This document shows, one piece after another, positions 12,247 to 21,826 of a stretch of DNA of 64,000 bases. Positions within the stretch are counted from its first letter, which is position 1. Each line of letters begins with the position of its first letter. The stretch is from Phyllostachys edulis (Eukaryota; Streptophyta; Magnoliopsida; Poales; Poaceae), in the NCBI GenBank assembly GCA_036346405.1, contig CM070550.1, positions 10,760,115-10,824,114 on the forward strand, given 5' to 3'. Made by a program: the position numbers and the translations under genes. The notes below the pieces were generated by a model, which saw only the letters and a program-made list of their open reading frames with translations, searched no databases and had not been told where the DNA came from.

Positions 12247-12626
12247 TAGAGCTTTATTATTATTATACCTATTTTAAAAAATATTTTAAAGATAACTTCT
12301 TCCTAACTTTATTTCTAATTTTAATCCATTTGGTCACACCATGATCCGTGATGTGACCAAACTGTACTGTCACGTCACCGATCGCGGCGTGATCAAACCT
12401 TTCGCGATCTCCGAACCACCACGCATCTATTTTTTTGGCTAAGTCCTGTCACACCAAAAGGAGTGATGTGATAGCACTCGTTTGCCACGCCGAGGTCGTG
12501 GTGTGACAACATGCTTTTACCACGTCACGTGTTGTGACGTGATCAAAGAGGTCAGAATTAAAAATAAAGTTAGGAAGTTGTTATCTTTAAAATATTTTTA
12601 AAAATAGATCAAATAAAAAAAGTTTC
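12247..12626. mobile_element. MULE-type MITE inserted in last TYW1 exon
   Basis: Long terminal inverted repeats (about 75 bp) read inward as ctattttaaaaaatatttta and the near-identical ctatttttaaaaatatttta. The element is flanked by tcctctg at 12240-12246 and 12627-12633, probably the conserved core of a 9-bp duplication. The interior holds several inverted GTGATGTGAC / GTCACGTC words. There is no coding capacity. The insertion separates TYW1 codons for GAEE from GGFDPDQSRY. Confidence 0.75.
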
Positions 12627-12756
12627 TCCTCTGCGCCATAGAAGGCCCAAGAAGGTGTGAGAGCCATGTAATCCTGGCTCTTAAAAGGCTTTCCTGATGT
12701 CACATGCATTGGTGAATGAATGTCAATTCAGATATAGGAACTATCTTCTTGTGCAT

Positions 12757-14818
12757 TTTTTTTAATAATATTAATTTAATAATAAATTACAAAATTAAAT
12801 AGTCATTTTTTTTTTTGCAAAACTAGGCTACTGTCGCTAGTCCAATTGGCAACAGGAGGCTTGTCACTAGTTCATGTGACGACAGGCGATAGGGTCCTTA
12901 ATTTTGTGTGTGTGCAGAATTCAACCTAAATATTTAGTACTGTTTTATTTAAATTTCTACCGTTATTTTTGAATTGCTTATTTCGGATCGCTCCACTCAA
13001 GCGGCCGAACCATCCCACAGCACCAACCAACTAAACTACCACCACCAACGACACCGTTGGCGAAGACAATGGTGGTGGCTTCAGAAAGAAGGTAAGTTAC
13101 ACATTACAATTGACACACGACATAATAAGAAACAGAATCAGACAGTAATAAGAAACAATATTAGCACAATATATTTGTAAGCAAAACATCATCACATAGT
13201 TTTTCGACAAATCACAATGTTGTTACAAAACATTGCAACACAGCGTCATCACATAGTTTTTCGACAAATCACAATATTGTTACAAAACATTGTAGCAAGA
13301 CGTCATTACATAGTTTTTTGACAATTCTCAATGACAATACAAAACATTCAGCACAATATATTTCGACAAGACAAGCCATTCTAGTGGCTGTTGTCGGGGC
13401 TGCCGACCTCTCCTTTATCCCATGCACTTCTTGTAGAGCATTTCTTGTAGGTATGTCTGGACTTCTTGCAAATTGAGCGCTTCTTCGTACGATGTCACGT
13501 TTCTACTTCGTCCATGTCGTTTCTGATACACCGTGTCTGCCGTCGGCCAACCTTTCCCTTCAGCCTAGTGATATCGACGGTCTAAATGAGTTTCTCCTAG
13601 GTAGGATGGCCAGTGAAACCAACCCTCTCTATTCTAACATACTCTCTTCTAACTTACTTACACTTGTCTCACGACTCTACTCGGCACCATATCTCAGTCG
13701 TCTAGTTCGATGAGCCGAAGAGCGGTGGCACTAGCGAGTGCAAACCGCGTGAACTGCTCGAACTGTGGCTTCCATGCAAATGTCTTGTACAACAATAAAG
13801 AGTACAAGGGGTGTGCGTTCTACGAGTGTCCGTATTTCTCGATGAGTTTGATTTTCGCGAATACTAGTATTTGGATTTAGGGTTTGTTTGTCACTTCTTT
13901 TTCACTATTCGGTGTAGTTTTCAGGCTAGCGGTTGCCATTACTTTCAGTGGACGGACTCAGTTGGTGTCGTGGTCGAACGAGCGGTTGAACGTCTGCATG
14001 TAGTTTCATATGGTTCAATGGTGAACTTGCCACCTACAAACGAGCGATTTGACAAGATTCTTGACCACTTGAAGTGGCACGAGAAGCTTATGTGTGTGTG
14101 CATCCTTCTGGTAGTATGTGTCAATACGTATTAAGTAGTGGTAGTTGCCTGTATAAGGGATTCATGTATGAACGATGTTATATGCTTTTTATAAATTGTG
14201 AGAAGTCTTTAACTTTTGACAACTAGGTCTAAATGAACGTAACATGACAAGGGATTCACGTATAAACTTTGGTATTACACTTTTGCATACCGAGAAGACA
14301 ATACACTACGACGCTACCTTTTAAGACATCTCTCTACCACGCCACCTTCTCAGACCGAAAAGACCGCACGTTGTCACGCCACACTCCCACCTTTGTAGAC
14401 TAAAAAGACAACACACTACGTCGCTACCTTTTAAGACAGAAATGACCGCATAATGTCAAGGCACGCACATTGGATCTTTGCGGACTAAGAGGATAGCACA
14501 CTGCGACACTACCTTTTCATACCAAAATGACCACACCAAAAAATCTCCTTAAAATTACTAAATTTTTAGGCTTAATTATGTATACACAAATTTTAAAAAA
14601 ATAACAAACAGGACTCTGTCACCAGTTGAATTGGCGATAATGCTCTTTCGCCAATTGGAACGGCGATAGGATCATGTTGCCAATTCAACTGGCGATATGG
14701 TCTTGTTAGGGCTTCTGTCGCCAGTTGGACTGACGACAGTAGCCTAATTTTGCAATTGTTTTTTTTTCGACTATTTAATTTTGTAATTTATTATTAAACT
14801 AATATTATTTAAAAAAGT
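12757..14818. mobile_element. 2-kb TIR transposon with GTCGCCAG-type palindromes (copy I)
   Basis: The two ends are inverted copies: left 12766-12835 (aatattaatttaataataaa ... aggctactgtcg) matches the complement of right 14740-14812. Just inside both ends lie clusters of imperfect palindromes of the type GTCGCCAGTT/AACTGGCGAC (12831-12890 and 14615-14750). The interior carries a GRF-type zinc-finger gene fragment. The element sits in the last intron of the TYW1 pseudogene. An acaagaa word flanks both ends on the minus strand, possibly a decayed 9-bp TSD. Related ends occur at 36360-36740 and 52790-53170. Confidence 0.7.
13710..14134 (+). CDS. GRF-type zinc-finger protein fragment carried by the transposon
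   Basis: From ATG at 13710 the frame reads NCSNCGFHANVLYNN then GCAFYECPYF. After a probable intron ending in ttttcag at 13924, a second frame reads ASGCHYFQWTDSVGVVVERA and ends at 14134. C-x2-C, FYECP and C-x3-FQWTD together match the GRF zinc finger, a small nucleic-acid-binding fold found in plant transposon-associated proteins. The exon-1 donor is not clear because the phases do not fit simply, so the gene may be broken. The C-terminus has a hydrophobic stretch (CVCILLVVCV). It is probably cargo or an accessory gene of the surrounding TIR element. Confidence 0.45.
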
Positions 14819-16424
14819 TATATTCTTGTCTATGTCACGTTAATTATTCTTGAAGGAAAGCTCACCAGTTCATGGAATCGGTCATAATCTATCCAGGTAT
14901 GCCATTTCCCGTTGATCTTAAACTTATCCACCTTTGCGAGTAGCACACAGCATGAATGAGCATGCTCACAAGCTACTTCATATACACCACCACTTTTTGA
15001 CGCCAACACCTCGGAGAATTCTTTTACATCAAGAGTGCCAGGGGACATTTTCCATTGTCAACTTTGAAGTTGCTGACCTGTATGCATTATTGTAAAATAT
15101 CAGCTGGGTAAATCAGCAAACTAAGAAGTAAGAAGCCAATCCGTAATCAGCAAGTGAAAAATAATAATTAAAAAGGCACTTACGAGCCACAGTATGTTAC
15201 ACCCTTGATTTCAATGAAATCAGGTTGGCCGAGGTTTAGTAATTTTGCGTATGCATCTATCTCTTCCGCATTCCAGCCTTTAACCAATGTCAGTCGGTAG
15301 ACTGTTCACTGATCTTTGTCATGCAGGGACTTGAGCGAATCCTAGTGCAGTACCAAAGTAGATAGCAAAAGATAATACAGTTAGTATTTGTAAACCTTAT
15401 GTTCATAATGTGCTTCTGGAAATATTTCTGCATATCTACCAGAAAACGCTCCCAGAAGTCCTAAGACAGTGGCCTGTCAACAGCCTTCAAGCTTTTCTTT
15501 GTAGCTACATCTACACTGACATACAGCTGCAATCATGTACACATTATCGTTATCTTAACTTGTCGCTTTGAGCATTTGAAGCTAAGATTCAGGTCTTAAT
15601 TCAAATCTATTGAGAATATGACCTGAGTGATTGGTTTCAGTGTCTTAATCCTATCAGGAAATTGAGCATTTGTAAACAGAAATGTAGATATGTGTCTGCG
15701 GTGTATCTCATCGACCAGAGCATTTATCTCCGGGTACATAATTGGTTCGCCTACAAGGGATAATGCACAATATCTAGGGGATAGACCCTCTGCTAGCTGT
15801 TCCGGCTTTACTCCTGAAAAACCAAGAAATATCATAGTTGTTTTTAGCCAATGAAAGACTGCAGTGAGATTGCTTGCTGCATGCTAACACAAATGATTAT
15901 GGAACTAACCAATATTCCGGCCAGAAACTGTGTATTATGTACTCAACAGTTTTACAGGGTAAGTTATGAGATTTATTAATCATGTAATGCCTAAGCTCTC
16001 GCCAGGCTGTGTTCTTAAAATAAAACTAGTAAAAAGGTCCACATCTGATGGCCTTTTTCAGATCTTTATCTTATTGGAGCACTTCCACCATGATTACTGC
16101 TGGCATATGGATGGAAACCTTCTTAAGGCTGTTTCCGTTTAGGCCAGTTATACTTGCAGGCATTTGAAATGGTCATGATCCCATCTGCCGTGTATCTACT
16201 TTTTGTTTGGGCAGTAGAATATGCAGTGCATTTCTCACCATTCATGAATATTTTACGTGGGATTGGGAGACTAGCATACCTGGTACACCTTTCATCTGCT
16301 TAACCATCTTTGTGTGTTGGTCAATTGCAGCATTAACAATGTCGAGAGGCTCATCCATCTTCCACTTCCAACTCTTCCCAACAGGATTTGTGTGATGCCT
16401 CCAACAAAACACACACTTTATCAC

Positions 16425-17600
16425 AAGTGAAAGCCAAAAATGGAGATTCTTACTTTTGGAAAGGAATAATGGATGTTAAAGATATTTTTCTCTCTTGCTG
16501 TAGAAGGAAGTTGGGTGATGGTACCAAAACTAGGTTTTGGGAAGATTTATGGTTAGGAGACTCTCCTTTTGCTAAAAAGTATTGCTAGGTTGTACAATTT
16601 GGTGTATAATAAACAAGTCTTAGCGGCAGCTGTTTTTGATAAAGGAGTAAGTTCGATTAGGTTTAGGAGAGTATTGCTGGGAGATTGCTTAGTCTTATGG
16701 CAGCATTTATTAAAAGATTGTGAATGGGTGAAGTTAAGTGATGAAAGTGACCAATTGGTGTGGATGCTTTCTAAATCTGAAATGTTTTCTGTGAAATCTT
16801 TTTGCCTTGCTTTAAGAAATCAGCATTTCGTCTTCCCTTAACATTTCATTTGGAGATTGAAACTGTCTCTTAGGATTAAGATCTTCATGTGGTTAGTTCT
16901 TAAACAAAGGATATTGACTAAAGACAAAATTATCTATAAAGGATGGTTTGGGGATAAAAGTTGTGTTTTCTGTGGAATGAATGAGAGCATCAATCATTTA
17001 TTATTAGCATGTCCTTTATCAAGATTCATCTGGAATGTGGTAGCCTGTGCTTTTGGTTTGCCTTGCTCTCCTGACAATATCCACAAGGTGTTGACCAACT
17101 GAATTGGATTATTTGCTAGGAAGACAAGAAAACTGGTTTTAGTTGACTTAGCAGCGATTTTTTGGTGTATTTGGAGAGCACACAATATTAATGTGGCTTG
17201 TTTCAACAAGAAATGGCCTTCAGAACCAATGTTGGTGGTCTTAGACATTTGCAAAAATATTGATCTTTGGGCCAAATTGCAGAAGGAGGTCGATTAGGAT
17301 TTGCTCATCAAGGGCGCTAAGGTGCTGAATCAGGTGGCGATGGAGATTTTTGGGGCAAGAAGACGATAGACACTATGGATTATGAAGCTGGATGATGGGA
17401 GTGGCTCTAGTGCTAGTTGCTCTGGGAGTCGCTTGCTGTTTTTTTGTCATTAGTTGGCTAGTTGTCATGTTGTTTAGTTTGATGTTGCCCGGAAAAACTC
17501 TGTCTGTAGTCACTTGTTAGTTTGTTTTGTTTTCCTTTTGCATTGGTTGTGAACTTTTGTAAGCTGGTTTCTTTTAATAGAAACAGGGGGAACCTTCTTG
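16425..17600 (+). mobile_element. 5'-truncated LINE (L1 clade), 3' end of ORF2
   Basis: Plus-strand frames encode the region after the reverse transcriptase: KLGDGTKTRFWEDLWLGDSP, then WRLKLSLRIKIFMWLVLKQR and the zf-RVT zinc-binding signature CVFCGMNESINHLLLACPLS, then FWCIWRAHNIN. Frameshifts and stops (16588, 16841, 17102) break it. The end near 17600 (tttaatagaaacagggggaa) resembles plant LINE 3' tails. The 5' truncation falls exactly at the TYW1 radical-SAM exon, as expected from target-primed reverse transcription that ended early. It would have encoded endonuclease and RT; only the C-terminal tail is left. Confidence 0.85.
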
Positions 17601-18180
17601 TTATAGGTGTAAAAACCAAACACGAGTGAGGGGGTGGACGTCGGCCATCTGACGGGCCGTCGTCCACGAGGGTAAGAAATGACACAAGGATTTATACAGG
17701 TTTGGGGGTCCAAGAGGACCGCCCTACTCCATAGGATAGCTACACTATGAGTACAAGTAAGAGGTACAACAATCTTTCAGGAGTGTTACTGCATTTCTTG
17801 GACCTGTACGCGAGTCTTCCGCTAGGCGGGCCCTATTAGTGTGATGGATGAATTATTCTTACAACACTAGCCCCCCTGCCTCTTGGTGTTTTAGGGAATT
17901 GTGCCTTTTATGTAGAGACTGATGTTTCAGAGAGTCCTGACTTCGAAAATACCATACTATGCGCAGCTAGATTGTCAGTTCGGCATATTGATATTGGAAA
18001 ATATAAGTGCTACCAATTGTTGGCACACAGTCGCGACATTGATCAGCCATTCGATTCTCGAAAATTTTCCTTTTGGACGTGGGTCCAATGTCACTGATCC
18101 AATGCAGTCTACGTAGTTGCTTTTCCAGGAATCCAATGCAGTATGTCCTCATGTGAAATAGTAGAGACTATCTAATGTAT
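17601..18180 (-). repeat. LTR-like repeat fragment
   Basis: The minus strand contains AACCTGTATAAATCCTTGTG followed by a short leader, an arrangement common in grass gypsy LTRs, and CCTACTCC-like words nearby. Borders and target duplication are not visible, and no protein-coding signal was found. 17900-18180 has no feature I can name. Confidence 0.3.
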
Positions 18181-18854
18181 TGAGGCAGCAGGACCTATGG
18201 AGACCGTCGGCCGAATCCAAGCCAGGCAAAGGCAATGTTGATTCTTCTTTTCCTCTCCTCAATCCCCATTGCTTCATCACTGTTCTTGGTGATTTGCTCC
18301 GGCCGACAGCCCCAGGCTCCCCCATCTTCTTTGCTTCTTCTCTAACCGAAGAAGCAAGGGTTCGCTCAGTATGCGGCACGGCTGTGAGGCCGGAGGCGGT
18401 GCCAGGCGGAGGCGGAGACGCGCCGTGTCGTCTTGGGCGGCGCGGTCCAATGAGGGGCGGAGACTAGCGAGGGGAGCCGGAGGAGCAGCACGGGCGAGCC
18501 GCGGAGGCAAGGAGCCGGACCAAGCCACGGGGCACTCGGGAGGATAGCGACACGGGCCAAAGCACAGAGGTGCGCGGCACGGGCGAGCCACGTTGGCGGG
18601 CGAGCTGTGCCGACGGCCAGAGAGGCGGCACCGGTGGCCAAGGAAGGCGCTAGGAGAAGGGAGCAACCGGGACACGGGCGCCTCGTTGCCGCATTCTGTC
18701 GAGCACGTCCCGGCCTCTCCCGACGGCGAGATCGGTTCATGGCGATGTGGATGGAGGCGTTCTTAGCAGCGAGGCAGATGGGGCAGGAGTCCAGCTTGGG
18801 CTCGCGATGCTCATCCGCCGCTCGGCCTTTGACTGCCGTCGCCGCCGCCAACCA
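18181..18854. other. GC-rich segment, no gene recognised
   Basis: This is strongly GC-rich with open frames on both strands caused by composition. No domain, splice pattern or start context convinces me. It may be a promoter or first exon of a gene captured or abandoned here. Confidence 0.3.
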
Positions 18855-19049
18855 GTGACCAGCCACCTGATGCGCAGGATCCATCGTGGCCCCGTTCGCG
18901 GCATCTCGCTCAAGCTGCAGGAGGAGGAGCGTGAGTGCCGGTCGATGAGATCCGCGTCGACAAGTAGACCATCGAGATGCTCGCTGCCCTGGGCATGTCC
19001 AACCTCCCAGGCGTCGAGCGCCAGGCCGACGTCGTTTCCTCCGCCCCAG
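18855..19049 (+). pseudogene. RPS17: Cytosolic ribosomal protein S17 retro-fragment
   Basis: The plus strand encodes TSHLMRRIHRGPVRGISLKL then QEEERE, the conserved centre of eukaryotic 40S protein eS17. After a deletion of roughly a dozen codons with a frame change it continues VDEIRVDK, a TAG in place of glutamate, then TIEMLAALGM and LPGVERQ. The N-terminal half is missing, no intron interrupts the piece, and it has both a deletion and a nonsense codon. It is a dead fragment, either a truncated processed copy or a piece captured by a transposon. Confidence 0.8.
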
Positions 19050-19219
19050 TCATACGGTCGCCCGCCGCACGGCGGCCCCCGATTTTTTTCTTTGCTGGAT
19101 GTGAATCTTCTGTGAGATGAGCTTAGCCGAGAAATGCAGTAGCGAAGACGTGATTTCGCCAGTATGCGTGCTCGCGGGCGTTTGGCGAGTACCGAGCGCC
19201 GGGCGGCGGAAGACGGCAA

Positions 19220-19395
19220 GGTCGCTAGGGCGCTGCGATGATTGCTGTGGCATCGGATGGATTGCCGTGGCGCCACGGCAGCCGGATGCCATGTGCAGAT
19301 TGCCAGGGCGCTGGCACGCTGGATAGATTGCCAGGGCGCTCACGGGTAGCCGGGTGCCAGGGCATTCATGTGCAGATTGCCAGGGCGCTAGATAA
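19220..19395 (+). repeat. Degenerate tandem repeat of a 'gattgccagggcgct' word
   Basis: The word recurs near 19297, 19326 and 19374, with more diverged copies before them (attgctgtggcat, attgccgtggcgc). Spacing is irregular. No coding meaning is seen. Confidence 0.6.
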
Positions 19396-19716
19396 CTAAA
19401 TATGAGCATTATGTACGGGGGAATATCAGGTGAACATGAACCATTCTGTGCACATATGCACACACGCAACCGCAGCCGTCGGATCCGCAATCTACAGTCG
19501 AGATTGCAGCGGGCGTTCCCACCTCCCCCACTTATGGCACTTTTGCGAAAACCCCTCCGCGACTTTTATCCCTAATCCATCCCGTCCCTGGCTTCCTCCC
19601 CCATTGAGCCACTCCTCCCTTCGATTCAATCTCCCCCGCATAGGAGCTAGGGTTAGGGGAGCCGCCGCCGCCACCTCTACGACTCCTCCGTCGTCGCCCC
19701 CATGGTCTTCCATCGA

Positions 19717-19972
19717 CACGGTGAGCCCCCCCCCCTCCAACGACGGCTTCCATCTATCACGCCTTGGGGTGGCCTCTATGCAGGCGGCGTGCCGCGACGG
19801 CGGCCTCCACGTAGGGGCACGGTGCGGTGGTGACATGACTGCCTTCGACACACCACCGTCCTCCATAGGCACGGTGAGCCCCCCTCCGACGACGGCTTCC
19901 ATCTATCGCGCCCTGGGTGGCCTTCATCTAAGCAGCCTGTCGCGACGGCGGCCTCCACGCAGGGGTGCGGTG
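19717..19972 (+). repeat. Direct duplication, period 153 bp
   Basis: The segment starting cacggtgagc at 19717 is repeated at 19870 and shares gacggcttccatctat, gcgacggcggcctccac and ggtgcgg words. It lies in a GC-rich reading frame (19430-20155) that continues at 31819 after the retrotransposon. The frame is not recognised and may be 5' UTR or captured exon. Confidence 0.7.
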
Positions 19973-20145
19973 CGGCAACGGCGTGACTACCTCTCTCGCG
20001 CTGCGTCCCTCAAGGCCGTGCCTTTGCCCGCCATCACCCGGTGGCGCCCGCACGACCAGGGCGGCTCTCGCATCATGTTCTTTCTCGCACCGCCTCTCCA
20101 TCCCTTGCATCATCTCCATGACCACGTGCTGCTTCTCGGCAGCCA

Positions 20146-20150
20146 CCGAC
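20146..20150 (+). repeat. Sirevirus target-site duplication, left copy
   Basis: ccgac immediately precedes the left LTR and is repeated at 31819-31823 immediately after the right LTR. This 5-bp duplication defines the element as one insertion. Confidence 0.95.
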
Positions 20151-20772
20151 TGTAGGATCAACGATAACCGACTAGAGGGGGGTGAATAGGAGGTTTTTAA
20201 ACTTTTTGACAATTTAACAATTTTGGCCAATTATCAACTTGGTCTAAGCAAGATATGTTCTAGCTAAGCAATTTAACACAATAGACAAGCTAGAAATATA
20301 AATGCGGAAATGTAAAGACTAGAAATAACCACAATGACACAAGAATATTTTTCCCGTGGTATCGAAGACTTGCCGGTCTTCACTAGTACATGTTGAGGAA
20401 GCTTGATCAACTCAAGCTGGCTCCACGAATTAATCCTTCCCTCGTTCACTAGTGGTAGCTCTTCTCCTCTTCGGATAGGCGAGCTCCAACCTTCACAAAT
20501 GCCCGAATCTTCTCACAATCTCCTTTGAGAAGATCACCGAACCAAACTCCAAGCCGTCTAGGAGACGGCAATCTCCAAGAGTAATAGAGTAAGAGATCTT
20601 CACTTGAAAGTGCTCTAATGCCACAATGATCAAACTCAAATAAATGCTCTTGGAAAAACCTCAACTACCTTTGCAAAATGAATTGAATGCCCTCAATGAG
20701 TAAGAAACAATGCAAAGGGCTCAAGAGATGTTAAATGAGGTTCAACAACACTTCTAGTTGTAGTGGGTGAGG

Positions 20773-20780
20773 TATTTATA
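20773..20780 (-). promoter_or_regulatory. TATA box of the 3' LTR
   Basis: The minus strand reads TATAAATA in a C/T-rich context (the plus strand is ggtatttatagcc). The same box is present in the partner LTR at 30939-30946. It marks the end of U3. Confidence 0.65.
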
Positions 20781-20959
20781 GCCTCCACCCAGTGCACTAG
20801 CCGTTGGGGCACGAAATCCCCAATTTTTCAGGAGGCGCGGTCGCACCACGTGCACCGTGGCGGTCATCCGCCCTTGTCAGAATCGGCCGATCGTAACGCG
20901 TTAAATGCACTGAAAAATAGCCGTTACAGGGGGGTCCGGTCAGACCGCAGGTGTATGCG

Positions 20960-21277
20960 CGGTTAGTCCGGCCTACAGAAAAACGAAAAACGTTGAAAGC
21001 ACCCATCGAAAAGGTCGACTGCTTGAAGGACCAGAGGCGGCACCACGCTTATACCGGCATCATCCGCCTAAAATTTTCATCCAAAAATCCTCCTCTGGAA
21101 AAAGTTGACCGTGTCCAAGACCCGGGGGTGCGGTCAGTCCGGCCTTTAGCCGTCGGTTAGTCCGGCCCAGAGGATTTTCAGCAAAACCGAAAACAACCAT
21201 TTACTGGAAAATGCTGACCGTCTTCTTTGGTTCGACACTCCGGTCAATCCGGCCAATTGACGTCGGTCAGTCCGGCC
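20960..21277 (-). repeat. LTR U3 repeat cluster (GGCCGGACTGACCG-type)
   Basis: Five 14-bp words at 20960, 21131, 21154, 21241 and 21264 fit CGGTYARTCCGGCC, a partly palindromic motif, all upstream of the TATA box in the transcription direction. The partner LTR keeps the last four at 31291-31440. Clustered palindromic repeats in U3 are known from Sireviruses and are presumed to be enhancer-like sites. Confidence 0.7.
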
Positions 21278-21655
21278 TCCAAAGAATCTCAGCAAATTTA
21301 AATCGAGGCCAAACCAAAAACAAATCCAAGATTAAACCAAATAAGATTTGAGCAATTGTGGCATCATTCACTTTCAAGGTACTCAATTCTTGGACCCTCT
21401 TTATAGTACTACCGTTTCAGCCTATAACCCGCTCTTCCAACCAGCTCACCTAAGACCGTAAAATAAAAAGATCCTAGACTATTGTACCTTGTCTTTGAGC
21501 CAAATGATCTTCATGTAATCCTTTCGCGTGCAATTCCAGGTCATCAAAAACACCAATGGGACTTAACCTTGTAAATACTCAATAAACAAGTTAATCCCAT
21601 ATTCACATATTATCATTAATTACCAAAACAATTTTTAGGGGCCTAGATGCTTTCA

Positions 21656-21669
21656 ATCTCCCCCTTTTT
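21656..21669 (-). promoter_or_regulatory. Polypurine tract
   Basis: The minus strand reads AAAAAGGGGGAGAT immediately before the 3' LTR. This is the plus-strand primer site for reverse transcription. Confidence 0.85.
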
Positions 21670-21826
21670 GGTAATTGATGACAATACACCTAATATGTGA
21701 GAGAATGATTGTTTTGAATATACTATGAGTGTATATTATTTTAATGACTTAACAACGAAATAATTCTTGCAATAAGCTTAAAAGAGTTTTGAGAATTGTT
21801 TCCTTGTTAAATCCTGTTTAAAGAAA

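Larger units (their letters stand above)
12164..16424 (-). pseudogene. TYW1: TYW1 (tRNA 4-demethylwyosine synthase) pseudogene, C-terminal half
   Basis: TYW1 is the radical-SAM enzyme that builds the tricyclic core of wybutosine next to the anticodon of tRNA-Phe. Minus-strand exons in order are: about 16420-16280 (KCVFCWRHHTNPVGKSWKWK, two of the three radical-SAM cysteines), 15813-15623 (EGLSPRYCALSLVGEPIMYP), 15526-15440 (LYVSVDVATKKSLKAVDRPL), about 15345-15188 (KGWNAEEIDAYAKLL, IEIKGVTYCGS), 15077-14866 (EVACEHAHSCCVLLAKVDKF) and the last exon 12710-12164 (SQDYMALTPSWAFYG, then KKERRH before TAA). Defects: TAG in the RPLFGD region, CGA to TGA before TVYRL, a 1-base insertion before DVKEF, a MITE in the last exon, a 2-kb transposon in the last intron, and a LINE replacing everything upstream of the radical-SAM motif. 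The N-terminal flavodoxin half is absent. Clearly dead. Confidence 0.9.
20151..21655 (-). repeat. Sirevirus 3' LTR
   Basis: 1505 bp, tgtaggatca to gatgctttca on the plus strand. It contains a minus-strand TATAAATA (20773-20780). Upstream of that box lie five copies of a CGGTYARTCCGGCC word (20960, 21131, 21154, 21241, 21264). The block 20810-21060 is much more diverged from the other LTR than its flanks. Confidence 0.95.

Noticed and set aside
12974..13180. 68-codon plus frame starting inside transposon copy I
   Set aside because: His/Arg-rich low-complexity start and no domain. A gtaagt at 13090 suggests a leader exon, but this is not enough to call.
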